NCBI GenBank assembly: GCA_022842245.1
Contig: JALHPZ010000001.1
Span: 83,462-147,461 of the forward strand
Length of the DNA stretch: 64,000 nucleotides
Direction of reading: 5' to 3'
DNA from: Gemmataceae bacterium
GTDB lineage: Bacteria > Planctomycetota > Planctomycetia > Gemmatales > Gemmataceae
Numbering within the stretch: position 1 is the first letter of the stretch; every line of letters starts with the position of its first letter. The position numbers and the translations under genes are program-made. Positions 41,701-50,523 of the stretch are shown in pieces. The notes beneath the pieces are model-generated. The model worked only from the letters and a program-made list of their open reading frames with translations, was not told the DNA's origin and made no database searches.

Positions 41701-43026
41701 ATGGGCACAGACGCGATGTGGACCACGCAGCCGGCGGCGGCGAACTTCGTGCGCGAGACGCTCGACGGCTTCCTCGAAGTCAACGGCTTTATCAGCCACC
41801 TCCGCGACCGGATGCTGCACGAGACGGGCACGCGGCTGCTCGACTGGGTGGCGCGGTTCGCGCTGCCGCACGACGAAGGCACCGTCCGCCGGCTGCGCGA
41901 GGTCGGCTACGCCGAGCGGGGCGGGACCTGGTCGCACGCGGGCGGGATGTTCCCGGACGTGACGCTCGTGCCGAAGGGTGACCGCCAGTTGTACGTGAAG
42001 GTGGAATCGGTCGCCGACTTCGTGCTGGCGCAAGGGCTGACGGGCACCGTGACGATCGAGGGCGCGCCGCTCGCGCCGACGCGGACGGCGCGGGTGGCGA
42101 AGGAACACCACGCCGAGTGCTGGGTGATCGAACGGCACGGAGGGAAGCCGGTCGCCGCGGAACTCGTTCTGAAACACCTGGAGGCGTTCCGCCTGCGTCC
42201 GCGGGACTTCGACGACGAGATCGACGGGTTCGCCGCGGCGCGAGGCCGCAACCGCGCCGCCATCGCGGACCTCGGCGTCGACCGCACGTGCGACCTGTTC
42301 TTTCAGGCGGAACGCGAGTACTGGCAGATACGGAACCGGGCGGCGCGCATTCAGAAGGCGCGGCAGGACGCGCTCGGCCTCGGCTGGGCGAACCACGACC
42401 ACCACACCTATCGCAGCGGTCGGGACAACTTCGCCCCGCTCATCGCGCTGCTCGAAGAACTCGGCTTTGTCTGCCGCGAGCGCTTCTACGCCGGCAAGGA
42501 GGCGGGCTGGGGCGCGCAGGTGCTGGAGCAGCCGAACGTCGGCGTGGTGATCTTCGCGGACGTCGACCTCTCGCCGGAGGAGGTGACGGGCGACTTCGCG
42601 CACGAGCCGTTGCCGCACCGGAAGGAACTCGGCACCGTCGGCCTGTGGTGCGCGCTGCACGGCGAGGCGTTCCTGCAGGCCGGCATGCACCATCTCGAAT
42701 GCCAGTTCGCGTTCGACGCGGCGCGGGACCAGTTGAAACCTCACGGCGTCGATGCGATGAAGCCGTTCACCGACTTCGCCTTCCTGCGCCAGGCGTTCAC
42801 GAAGGGGGAAGTCTGGCCGGTGTCGGAGAAGCGGATCGACGCGCTGCTCAAGGCCGGCCGGATCACCACGGAGCAGGCGGTGAAGTTCCGCACCGACGGC
42901 GCGCTCGGCTCCCACTTGGAGATCCTCCAGCGGGACGACGGCTACAAGGGCTTCAACCAGACCGGCATCAACGAGATCATCCTGAAGACCGACCCGCGCC
43001 ACGCGGAGACGGCGCACGCGCGGTAG
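41701..43026 (+). CDS. DUF1338 family 2-oxoadipate dioxygenase/decarboxylase (HglS-like)
   Basis: 441 residues. The family core is visible: NGFISHLRDRML with the early histidine, NHDHHTYRS (metal-binding histidines), GMHHLECQFAFD, and the C-terminal GFNQTGINEII. Iron-dependent members convert 2-oxoadipate to D-2-hydroxyglutarate in lysine breakdown. GGAGG lies 8 bp before the ATG at 41701. It is divergent from the lysine dehydrogenase-like gene, and the pair fits one pathway, though no 2-aminoadipate aminotransferase is seen between them. An inverted-repeat element occupies most of its leader. Confidence 0.85.
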   Translation: MGTDAMWTTQPAAANFVRETLDGFLEVNGFISHLRDRMLHETGTRLLDWVARFALPHDEGTVRRLREVGYAERGGTWSHAGGMFPDVTLVPKGDRQLYVKVESVADFVLAQGLTGTVTIEGAPLAPTRTARVAKEHHAECWVIERHGGKPVAAELVLKHLEAFRLRPRDFDDEIDGFAAARGRNRAAIADLGVDRTCDLFFQAEREYWQIRNRAARIQKARQDALGLGWANHDHHTYRSGRDNFAPLIALLEELGFVCRERFYAGKEAGWGAQVLEQPNVGVVIFADVDLSPEEVTGDFAHEPLPHRKELGTVGLWCALHGEAFLQAGMHHLECQFAFDAARDQLKPHGVDAMKPFTDFAFLRQAFTKGEVWPVSEKRIDALLKAGRITTEQAVKFRTDGALGSHLEILQRDDGYKGFNQTGINEIILKTDPRHAETAHAR

Positions 43027-43129
43027 CATCCGATATTTCCCGTCCAACCCGGAATTCCCGCTCAACCCGCTTCGCCCGGCCGACCGATCTTGAAGATTGG
43101 ACCCATTCAGTCGGCAGGGAGGCCGGACC

Positions 43130-44323
43130 GTGCGCAAACGCATCCTCATCGGCGCGCTCCTGGCGTGGCTCGCGCCGGCGAGCCTGTACGCGCAAGACGC
43201 CCCGGAATCGTTGGCGCAGGCCCCGCCCGCCACGCCGGCGCCGCGTCCGCAGCCGATGCCGCGCCCCGGCACCCCCGCGCCGCCCGTCGTCCCCACGACG
43301 CCGGCGACGCCCACGCCCGGCACGACGCGCGTACTCGCCGGGCCGACTCCACCAAACTTTGACCTCGCATCGGCCGGCACCCGCGGCCGCTCCATCGAAC
43401 TGCCGAACATGTACGGCGACTTCCAGGAACTCGCGTCGCTCTCGCGCGGCATGGCCTCGAACACGGGCGTGCTGCTCAACGAATCCAACCGCGTCGGCGC
43501 CGGCCGGCTGCCCGTGCCCGTCATCCGCGGCGCCTACAAGATCAGCGAGAACGAAGCCCCGCGCCCCGTCGACCGCGTCTACCTCACCTACCACTTCTTC
43601 TACGATGTGAACCCCGGCCAGCGGCAGCGGTTCGACCTGCCCATCACGAACGTCCACCGGCAGACCTTCGGCATCGAAAAGACCTTCCTCGACGGCGACG
43701 CCTCGATCGGCCTGCGCCTCCCGCTGCTGCAACTCACCGGCCCGACGGAACTCGACCGCGCCACCGTCGGCGACCTCAGCATCATCCTGAAGTACGCGTT
43801 CATCAACGAACCGCTCGAATTCGACGCGGATGGATCGTTGCTCGGCGGGCGTGTCCTCTCCGGCGGTCTCGTCGTCACGGCACCCACGGGCGGCGCGGCC
43901 GCGTTCACCGTCCAGAACCCGGTCGTGCATCCGACCTTGTTGCAGCCGTACATCGGCGGCACCACGACGTTCCGCCGAGCCTACGGGCAGTTCATTTCGT
44001 CGATCGCCGTGCCGACCGACGACCGCGATACGACCTACCTCTTCAACAGCGTGCAGGTCGGCTATCTGTTGTTGAACGACCTCTCCGGCTCGCGCTTCGT
44101 GCGCTCGGTGACGCCGATCGCGGAGTTGCACGTGAACGTGCCGTTCAACAATCGGGACATTAACAAGTTCCCGGTGGGCGCGACGGACATCGTGAGTTTC
44201 ACGGTGGGCACGTCGTTCGGCTTGGGGAGCCGGTCGAGCCTGAACCTCGGCGTGAACGCCCCCGTCACCGGGCCGCGCGTCTACGCGCTCGAAACGCTCG
44301 TGCACCTGAACGTGCGGTATTGA
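43130..44323 (+). CDS. outer-membrane beta-barrel-like exported protein
   Basis: 397 residues. A signal peptide (KRILIGALLAWLAPASLYAQ) precedes a Pro/Ala-rich linker to about residue 75. The rest is an alternation of aromatic and hydrophobic beta strands (LTYHFFYDVNPG, TFGIEKTFLDGDASIGLRLPL, LFNSVQVGYLLLN, FTVGTSFGLGSRSSLNLGVN, YALETLVHLNVRY), ending in an aromatic residue as outer-membrane barrels often do. No family is recognised. GGGAGG precedes the GTG at 43130. It is not obviously tied to its neighbours. Confidence 0.6.
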   Translation: MRKRILIGALLAWLAPASLYAQDAPESLAQAPPATPAPRPQPMPRPGTPAPPVVPTTPATPTPGTTRVLAGPTPPNFDLASAGTRGRSIELPNMYGDFQELASLSRGMASNTGVLLNESNRVGAGRLPVPVIRGAYKISENEAPRPVDRVYLTYHFFYDVNPGQRQRFDLPITNVHRQTFGIEKTFLDGDASIGLRLPLLQLTGPTELDRATVGDLSIILKYAFINEPLEFDADGSLLGGRVLSGGLVVTAPTGGAAAFTVQNPVVHPTLLQPYIGGTTTFRRAYGQFISSIAVPTDDRDTTYLFNSVQVGYLLLNDLSGSRFVRSVTPIAELHVNVPFNNRDINKFPVGATDIVSFTVGTSFGLGSRSSLNLGVNAPVTGPRVYALETLVHLNVRY

Positions 44324-44355
44324 CGGCCGCGCGGGGCGGGACGGCGTAGGATGGC

Positions 44356-44378
44356 GGAAGCCGCTGAGGAGGCTTCCC
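44356..44378 (+). promoter_or_regulatory. hairpin holding the ribosome binding site of the lipoprotein gene
   Basis: GGAAGCC (44356-44362) pairs with GGCTTCC (44371-44377). The GAGGAGG ribosome site lies in the loop and right arm, 7 bp before the ATG at 44379. This could limit initiation. It may be chance in GC-rich DNA. Confidence 0.35.
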
Positions 44379-44831
44379 ATGGTTCGCATGGCCTTTCTGA
44401 TGCTCTTCGTCGCCGGTTGCGCGAAGCCGGCGGAACCGGTCGCCGCCCCCAAGCCCAGCCCGTTCTATCAGTGGTGCGTGGCTGAGAAGTTCGGTGAAAC
44501 CTCGCCCGAAGGCACGCACACCAGCCGTTCCGGCGGGGATGTCGTCGGCCAGATGGAAATCCGCTACTGGACGCCCTGCAAGACCAAGGACGAAGCGGAC
44601 GCCCACCTGAAGGCGGCGGCCGGGCGCCTGATGCGCGAATCGATGGCCAAGGGGTGCCAGATGAAGGAGGCGCTCATCCAACCCGACCGATTGAAGCTCG
44701 AATACGATCACGAGGCCATCGCCGGCGTGCTCGATGGTTCCATGGAGTTGGCCGAGATCGACCTTGGCGGCAAGCCGACGCCCGCGTGGTACATTCGCCT
44801 GAAACTGGTCGAGACCGCCCGGCCGAAATGA
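44379..44831 (+). CDS. small lipoprotein of unknown function
   Basis: 150 residues. The signal sequence ends in LFVAGCAK, a lipobox with Cys14, so it should be lipid-anchored. The rest is soluble with two more cysteine-bearing sites (QWCVAEKFGE, YWTPCKTKDEADAHL) and no family that I recognise. A GAGGAGG site lies ahead of the ATG. It falls between an outer-membrane barrel gene and a WD40 gene on the same strand. Confidence 0.65.
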   Translation: MVRMAFLMLFVAGCAKPAEPVAAPKPSPFYQWCVAEKFGETSPEGTHTSRSGGDVVGQMEIRYWTPCKTKDEADAHLKAAAGRLMRESMAKGCQMKEALIQPDRLKLEYDHEAIAGVLDGSMELAEIDLGGKPTPAWYIRLKLVETARPK

Positions 44832-44928
44832 CGGATTCAGACTGTCACATCCGCGCAACGCGCGGGATTTCCGGCAGCCAATCGATTACGATATTCCCAT
44901 CTCCGTTCGGCCCTCTCCGAGTCCAGCC

Positions 44929-47622
44929 ATGCGCCGCATCGCCTGCCTGCTGCTCTGCTGCGGTTTCTCGATTCCCGCGCTGGCCCAACCGCAACAGGAA
45001 CCGCCCAAGCCGGCGGTTCTCGACGACGGCCCCCTGCCCGCCGGCGCGAAGCTCCGCCTCGGCTCCACGCTCTTCCGCACCGACGGCAACAACCGCTTCA
45101 GCACCCTCACGCCCGACGGCAAGCAGATCGTCCAATTCGCCCAACCCGATCAACTCCGCTACCTCTCCGTCGAAACCGGTCGCGTGCTCAGGACCGTTAA
45201 GCTCAAGGAACAGATTCAGGCCGGGTATGGCATGACCTTCTCCCCGACTGGAGAACGGCTCGTGCTCACGGCGTACAACGCGGCCACCGTCGTCAACCCC
45301 GCGACCGGCGAGATCACCGGCAAACTCGTCCCCCGGAACAACAACAACCAACCGTTCGCCCGCCGGCTCGAAAGCCTCAGCGACGGTCAGGTCTCCATCT
45401 CCGGCGACGGCAAACGGATCGCCTTCGGCACGCGCTACCCGCAGCAGGAAGGGCAGACGTTCGGCCACGTTTACGACTTCGACAAGAACGATTTCATCGC
45501 GGAGGTCAAGGTCCTCCAGACGCAGTACATCCAGTCGGTACTCAGCTCCGACGGCAAACGGCTGGCGACCTTCGGCCAGTACTACGCGCGCAACAACGAG
45601 GAGAACGTCGCCCCGATCGTGCAAATCTGGGACGTGGAAACGAAGAAGGAGTTGGCGAAATTCAAGACCGGATCGGCGCAGGTGTCGGCCGCGAGGTTCT
45701 CGCCCGATGGCAAGACGGTCTACACCGGCGGGCAGGGCGGGCCGGTCGAGGCGTGGGATGTGGCGACCGGTCGCCGGTTGCACCAGTTCATCACGCGGTC
45801 GAACGTCGGCCAGCGGATCTTCGTGTCGGACGAGGGGAAACGACTGGCGGCCTCGGCGAACGACGGTTCGGGGGCCGTGCAGGTCTGGGAAGCCGACACC
45901 GGCAAACGGCTGGGGGTCGGCTTCGCCCCGTCCAACTCGGTCGACGCCGTCGCGCTGCCGAAGGACGGCCCCGCGATCGCCTTCGGCCTCTATTACAACA
46001 CCCTGCAAATCTGGACCGTACCGGGGAAACTCCTCACGCCGCAGGACGGACACTTCGGCCCCGTCGGCCACATCCACTACACCCCCGACGGCAAGGAAAT
46101 CCTCACCTGCGGGCAGGACGGCCGCATCATCCGCTGGGATGCCGCCACCGGCGAGGAGCTGGAATCGTTCGGCTACGCGAATCCGACCGTCGCCCCCCGG
46201 GCGATGCCCGCGAGGGCTCGCCGGCCGCTCGCGGGCCGATGGACCAACAGTTGGAGCGTCTACAACGGCACCCTTGCGCCCGACGCGCAGACGATCTACG
46301 TCCCCTCCGGCAACGGCGGGGTCGCCGTCGTCGACCTCGCCAGCGGTCAGGAGCAATACACGCTCTTCTTCCCGAACTCCCGGAACGGATCGTCCAGCAC
46401 GAAGCCCTCGCTGTCGAAGGACGGCAAGCGCGTCGGCGCGGCGGGGCAGTATTACGACCGGAACAAATACATCTTCACCGCTGCCGCCTGGGACACCGAG
46501 ACCGGCAAGGTCCTTGCGGAACTCCGCAAGGAACTGGACAACAACATCAGCTACATCAATGGCATGTCCACGGCCGTGTCCGCGGACGGGAACTACTTCG
46601 GCGTCCTCTGCAACATCCAGGATCAACGCAACGGCCAGTCGTTCCTCGAATTCACGACCTTCGACCTGCGCGACGGCCGCCAACTCGCCACCGGCGGCAC
46701 CGCCAACCGCACTTATTCGCCGTACCTGTTGCCTTCGCCGGACAACCGGTCCGCCGTGTCGCTGGACCAGCAGCAAAACAAGTTGCTCGTCTGGGACCTG
46801 CCGACAGGCAAGCAAACGCGTGCGTTCACCGGCTTCGCGAACGGCATCGCCTTCGCGCCGACCTTCCACCCGACGGGCCGCACCTTTGCCGTGCCGGCCT
46901 ATTCCATCCTCGACCAGCAGGCGGGGACCACGCGGCAGGTCGTTCGCATCATCGAGTGGGCCAGCGGCGAGACGCGCATGGAACTCGGCACGAACAGTCT
47001 GGCGATCACCGCGTTGAGCTATTCGCCGGATGGCCGGTCGTTGGCGGTCGGCTGGCAGGATTCGACGGTGCTCGTCTTCGATGCGACCGGCGACGACGCC
47101 CCGAAGCCCTGGAAGGACAAACCGACGGCGCCCGAAAAGTTGTGGGACGCCCTGAGCGGGAAATCGGCGCGCGAGGCCTGGACGGCGATGCGCGAGCTGA
47201 CCGAGCGGCCGGACGCGGCGCTTACCCTGATTCGGGAACACGTGAAGCCGGTGACCGCGCCGCCGCTGCCCACCGCGGAGGAACTGGCGAAGCTGATCGG
47301 GAGCCTCGACGCCCCGGCGTTCGCCGCGCGCGAGACCGCGATGAAGGACTTGAAGCGGCTCGGCAAAATGGTCGAGACGGAACTGCGCAAGGCCCTGGAC
47401 ACGACCCCGTCGCCTGAGACAAAGGAACGGATCGAAAAGCTTCTGGCGGGGATCGCGAAGCCGGTGACGCCGAACCCGACCGAGGCGCGGGCCGTGGAGT
47501 TGTTGGAACGCATCGGTAATGCGGAGGCGAAGGCGGAGCTGGCGAAGCTGGCGGCCGGCGACTTGGCGAGCCTGATGACGCAGGACGCCGCCGCGAGCCT
47601 GAAGCGATTGGGCGGGAAGTGA
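44929..47622 (+). CDS. secreted WD40-repeat protein with C-terminal helical domain
   Basis: 897 residues. A signal peptide (RRIACLLLCCGFSIPALAQ) is followed by WD40 repeats to about residue 720 (VQIWDVETKKELAKFKTG, VEAWDVATGRRL, VQVWEADTGKRL, IIRWDAATGEELESF, LLVWDLPTGKQTRAF). The last ~170 residues are helical and HEAT-like (REAWTAMRELTERPDAAL, FAARETAMKDLKRLGKM). This WD40-plus-C-terminal helix layout is very common in planctomycetes and probably makes an exported scaffold. Its partner is unknown. Enolase-superfamily gene follows 21 bp later. Confidence 0.85.
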   Translation: MRRIACLLLCCGFSIPALAQPQQEPPKPAVLDDGPLPAGAKLRLGSTLFRTDGNNRFSTLTPDGKQIVQFAQPDQLRYLSVETGRVLRTVKLKEQIQAGYGMTFSPTGERLVLTAYNAATVVNPATGEITGKLVPRNNNNQPFARRLESLSDGQVSISGDGKRIAFGTRYPQQEGQTFGHVYDFDKNDFIAEVKVLQTQYIQSVLSSDGKRLATFGQYYARNNEENVAPIVQIWDVETKKELAKFKTGSAQVSAARFSPDGKTVYTGGQGGPVEAWDVATGRRLHQFITRSNVGQRIFVSDEGKRLAASANDGSGAVQVWEADTGKRLGVGFAPSNSVDAVALPKDGPAIAFGLYYNTLQIWTVPGKLLTPQDGHFGPVGHIHYTPDGKEILTCGQDGRIIRWDAATGEELESFGYANPTVAPRAMPARARRPLAGRWTNSWSVYNGTLAPDAQTIYVPSGNGGVAVVDLASGQEQYTLFFPNSRNGSSSTKPSLSKDGKRVGAAGQYYDRNKYIFTAAAWDTETGKVLAELRKELDNNISYINGMSTAVSADGNYFGVLCNIQDQRNGQSFLEFTTFDLRDGRQLATGGTANRTYSPYLLPSPDNRSAVSLDQQQNKLLVWDLPTGKQTRAFTGFANGIAFAPTFHPTGRTFAVPAYSILDQQAGTTRQVVRIIEWASGETRMELGTNSLAITALSYSPDGRSLAVGWQDSTVLVFDATGDDAPKPWKDKPTAPEKLWDALSGKSAREAWTAMRELTERPDAALTLIREHVKPVTAPPLPTAEELAKLIGSLDAPAFAARETAMKDLKRLGKMVETELRKALDTTPSPETKERIEKLLAGIAKPVTPNPTEARAVELLERIGNAEAKAELAKLAAGDLASLMTQDAAASLKRLGGK

Positions 47623-47643
47623 TCGGCTGGCTACAAAGCCCCG

Positions 47644-48747
47644 ATGAAAATCACACGCATCCGGGCCTATCGCGTCGAACTGCCGCTCCGCGAAGGCTCG
47701 TACAAATGGTCCGGCGGCAAATCCGTCACCGTCTTCGATAGCACGATCCTCGGCATCGAAACCGATACCGGCCACGTCGGCTGGGGCGAGGTCTGCCCGC
47801 TCGGGCCGTTTTATCTTCCGGCTTACGCCGCCGGCGTGCGCGCCGGCCTCGCCGAACTCGGCCCGCACATCCTCGGCGAAGACCCCACGCAGATCGCCAA
47901 GCTCAACCGACGGATGGACGCGGCCCTGCTCGGCCACCCGTACGTGAAATCCGGCATCGACATGGCCTGCTGGGACCTGCTCGGCAAGGCGACGGGGCTA
48001 CCCGTCTGCCACCTGCTCGGCGGCCGCTACGGCGACGACGTACCGCTTTATCGCGCCATCTCGCAGGAGTCGCCGGAAGCGATGGCCGGCAAGGTCGCGG
48101 GCTATCGCGCCGAGGGATACCGGCGATTCCAACTCAAGGTCGGCGGCGACCCGGACGTGGACATCGCCCGCATCCGCGCCGTCGCGGCGGTCCTTCAACC
48201 CGGCGACCGGCTCGTCGCGGATGCGAATACCGGCTGGCTGCAGCACGAGGCGATGCGCGTCGTCCGCAGCGTACGGGACGTGGACGTCTGCATCGAACAG
48301 CCCTGCAAGAGCTATGAGGAATGTCTCGCCGTGCGACGGAATTGCGACCACCCGTTCGTCTTGGACGAGAACGTCGATTCGTTAGAGATGCTCCTGCGCG
48401 GCCGCGCCGACGGTGCGATGGATGCCGTGAACCTGAAGATCAGCAAGCTCGGTGGCCTGACGAAGACGAAGCTGGTCCGCGACCTCTGCGTGCAGTTCGG
48501 GTTCGCGATGACGCTCGAGGATAGCTGGGGCGGCGACGTGGTGACGGCGGCGATCGCGCACCTCGCGCAGAGCACGCCGCCGGAGTTCATCTTCTCGACG
48601 ACCGATTTCAACAGCTACGTCACGGTGAGCACCGCCGACGGCGCGCCGCAACGGACGAACGGCCGCATGAGCGCGTCGACCGAACCCGGCTTGGGCATCC
48701 GCCCCAAGATGGACATGCTGGGCAAGCCGCTCGTCGTCGTGGAGTGA
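47644..48747 (+). CDS. mandelate racemase/muconate lactonizing family enzyme (enolase superfamily)
   Basis: 367 residues. The capping domain is followed by a barrel with the KxK-type base (FQLKVGG), the metal ligands D, E and D in [16 protein letters not shown] and FVLDENVDS, and the opposite K (NLKISKLGG), then LEDSWGGD. The last motif resembles cis-3-hydroxy-L-proline dehydratases, so that activity is likely but not proven. Racemisation or dehydration of another acid sugar or amino acid cannot be ruled out. It is 3 bp upstream of the Rpn-like gene. Confidence 0.75.
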   Translation: MKITRIRAYRVELPLREGSYKWSGGKSVTVFDSTILGIETDTGHVGWGEVCPLGPFYLPAYAAGVRAGLAELGPHILGEDPTQIAKLNRRMDAALLGHPYVKSGIDMACWDLLGKATGLPVCHLLGGRYGDDVPLYRAISQESPEAMAGKVAGYRAEGYRRFQLKVGGDPDVDIARIRAVAAVLQPGDRLVADANTGWLQHEAMRVVRSVRDVDVCIEQPCKSYEECLAVRRNCDHPFVLDENVDSLEMLLRGRADGAMDAVNLKISKLGGLTKTKLVRDLCVQFGFAMTLEDSWGGDVVTAAIAHLAQSTPPEFIFSTTDFNSYVTVSTADGAPQRTNGRMSASTEPGLGIRPKMDMLGKPLVVVE

Positions 48748-48750
48748 GCG

Positions 48751-49677
48751 ATGGCCAAGCCGTTCGACGCGATGCTCAACCAGCTGATTGACGCGCGGCC
48801 CGAAGATTGGGTGAATGGCTTCGCACGGCTGATCGGAATCGAACCGGGCCCATTCACCGCGCTCGACACCGACCTGGCCACCTCCGTGCAGGCGGACAAG
48901 CTGTACCGGATCGACGGGCCGACGCCGGTGGTCCTGCATCTGGAGTTGGAGGCGAACCCGCGGCTCGGTATTCCCCGCGAGTTGATGCGGTACAATACGC
49001 TCGTCGATCACCAGCAGGACCTGCCGGTCGAGTCGGTGCTCGTGCTGTTGCGGCCGAAAGCGTTGGCCAGCGATCAGACGGGGCGTTATGATCGAATCGG
49101 GGCGACCGGCCGGCCGATCGCCACGTTCCACTACCATGTGGTGAAAGTCTGGGAGCGGAGCGTCGACGACTGGTTGAACGCGGGACTCGGTCTGGCCCCG
49201 CTCGCGATGCTGACCGACGAAGCGAGCACAGACCTGGAACAGTCGCTGGGCCGTTTCCGGGACCGGTTGAAATCGGATGGCGTGACCGGCCGATTGTCCG
49301 ATACGCTTTTCGTGGCATCGAGCGTCTTGTGCGGTCTGCGGTACAATTATCGGCAAATCGTGGAGATGTATCGGAGGCTGAACATGCTGATGGAAGAATC
49401 GTCGGTGTACCAGTGGATCGTGCAGCAGGGCAAGAGCGCCGGTTTGAAGGAGGGCAAGAGCCTCGGACTCCAAGAAGGCAAGAACCTCGGCCTTCAGGAA
49501 GGTCGGGCGGAGGAGGCGCGACGGTTGGTGCATCGGCAGGCTACGCGCAAATTCGGCGAACCGTCGCCCGATTCGCTGGCCAAGCTAGCCGCCATCTCCA
49601 ATCTCGAGCGACTCGAAGCGCTCGCCGACAAAGTCCTCGTCGCCACAAACTGGGACGAATTCCTCGCGGATGCGTGA
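48751..49677 (+). CDS. PD-(D/E)XK nuclease-like transposase/Rpn-family protein
   Basis: 308 residues. The N-terminal two-thirds carries LHLELEANPRLGIPREL, where the ExE with upstream D-rich LDTDLA fits a restriction-type nuclease fold of DUF4351/Rpn-like proteins. The C-terminal part has the tandem GLKEGKSLGLQEGKNLGLQEGR-type repeat and an ending helical region. Relatives promote recombination, but many are orphan genes. It starts 3 bp after the enolase-superfamily gene, which suggests co-transcription by chance of insertion. Function is not certain. Confidence 0.7.
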   Translation: MAKPFDAMLNQLIDARPEDWVNGFARLIGIEPGPFTALDTDLATSVQADKLYRIDGPTPVVLHLELEANPRLGIPRELMRYNTLVDHQQDLPVESVLVLLRPKALASDQTGRYDRIGATGRPIATFHYHVVKVWERSVDDWLNAGLGLAPLAMLTDEASTDLEQSLGRFRDRLKSDGVTGRLSDTLFVASSVLCGLRYNYRQIVEMYRRLNMLMEESSVYQWIVQQGKSAGLKEGKSLGLQEGKNLGLQEGRAEEARRLVHRQATRKFGEPSPDSLAKLAAISNLERLEALADKVLVATNWDEFLADA

Positions 49678-49687
49678 TACCCGCCCA

Positions 49688-50380
49688 ATGACCCTCTCCG
49701 ATCTCGAACAGTTCCTGAAACAATCCCTCGCCGACCGCGCGCTCAGCGGCGGAGAGAAGTCCGCGTTTGCCGACTGGCTGGCGGCGCACGCCCGCACAAG
49801 CCAGGACCGGGGCGTCGTCCGCCACGCCGTCTTCGACGCCGCCCGCGCCGCCTCGACATCCCTCGACACGGCCCAACTCCTCGAATGGCTCGAAGACACG
49901 ATGAAGGTCGTCGCGCCGATCGAACCCAACGCGAAGAAACCCGCCGTCGAGCCGCCCGAGGCGTTCTTCTCGCCCGGCACCTCCTGCCTCGATCGGATCG
50001 TCCATCGCTTCAAGACCGCCCGCCGGTCCGTCGACGTTTGCGTCTTCACCATCACCGACGACCGCATCGCCCGCGCCATGCTGGACGCCCACCGCCGCGG
50101 CGTGAAGCTCCGCCTCATCACCGATAACGACAAGGCCTACGACCTCGGCTCGGACATCCGCGAGTTCGAGGCCGCCGGCATCTCCACCAAGATCGACCGC
50201 ACCCACGCGCACATGCACCATAAGTTCGCCATCTTCGACGGCTCGCGCCTGCTGAACGGCAGCTACAACTGGACCCGCAGCGCGGCCGAGGTCAACGAGG
50301 AGAACATCGTCGACACCGGCGATCGGGAACTCGTCGAAGCCTTCGCCGCCGAGTTCAAGAAACTGTGGAATTCGCTTTGA
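49688..50380 (+). CDS. phospholipase D-like nuclease (single HKD domain)
   Basis: About 230 residues. The HKD motif is HMHHKFAIFDGSRLLNGSYN (near residue 185), H-x-K followed by D and a Gly-Ser, as in Nuc and mitochondrial PLD-like single-domain enzymes that dimerise. The N-terminal ~100 residues are helical and have no match. It lacks a signal peptide and so should act in the cytoplasm on nucleic acid or lipid. It overlaps or abuts the Rpn-like gene; ATG at 49688 or an ATG at 49670 are both possible. Confidence 0.8.
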   Translation: MTLSDLEQFLKQSLADRALSGGEKSAFADWLAAHARTSQDRGVVRHAVFDAARAASTSLDTAQLLEWLEDTMKVVAPIEPNAKKPAVEPPEAFFSPGTSCLDRIVHRFKTARRSVDVCVFTITDDRIARAMLDAHRRGVKLRLITDNDKAYDLGSDIREFEAAGISTKIDRTHAHMHHKFAIFDGSRLLNGSYNWTRSAAEVNEENIVDTGDRELVEAFAAEFKKLWNSL

Positions 50381-50389
50381 GGAAGATTG

Positions 50390-50496
50390 TTCACCGCGGA
50401 GGGCGCAGAGATCGCAGAGAGAGAACAGGTGAGAGTGCATTATCGCAATCCATTGATTTCTCTCTTCTCCGCGTTCTCTGCGTCCTCCGCGGTGAA
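50390..50496. repeat. intergenic inverted-repeat element, copy 2
   Basis: TTCACCGCGGAGGGCGCAGAG and its inverse GCGTCCTCCGCGGTGAA bound a ~50-bp centre. It resembles the copy at 41580-41678. It ends 27 bp before the start of the propeller gene at 50524. Confidence 0.75.
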
Positions 50497-50523
50497 TCCG
50501 GTTTTCGTTTTCGAGGTTCCCCA

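Noticed and set aside
44845..47937. A 1,030-codon open frame on the minus strand across the WD40 gene
   Set aside because: It mirrors the WD40 coding strand and has no domain; the opposite strand has a signal peptide and repeats.
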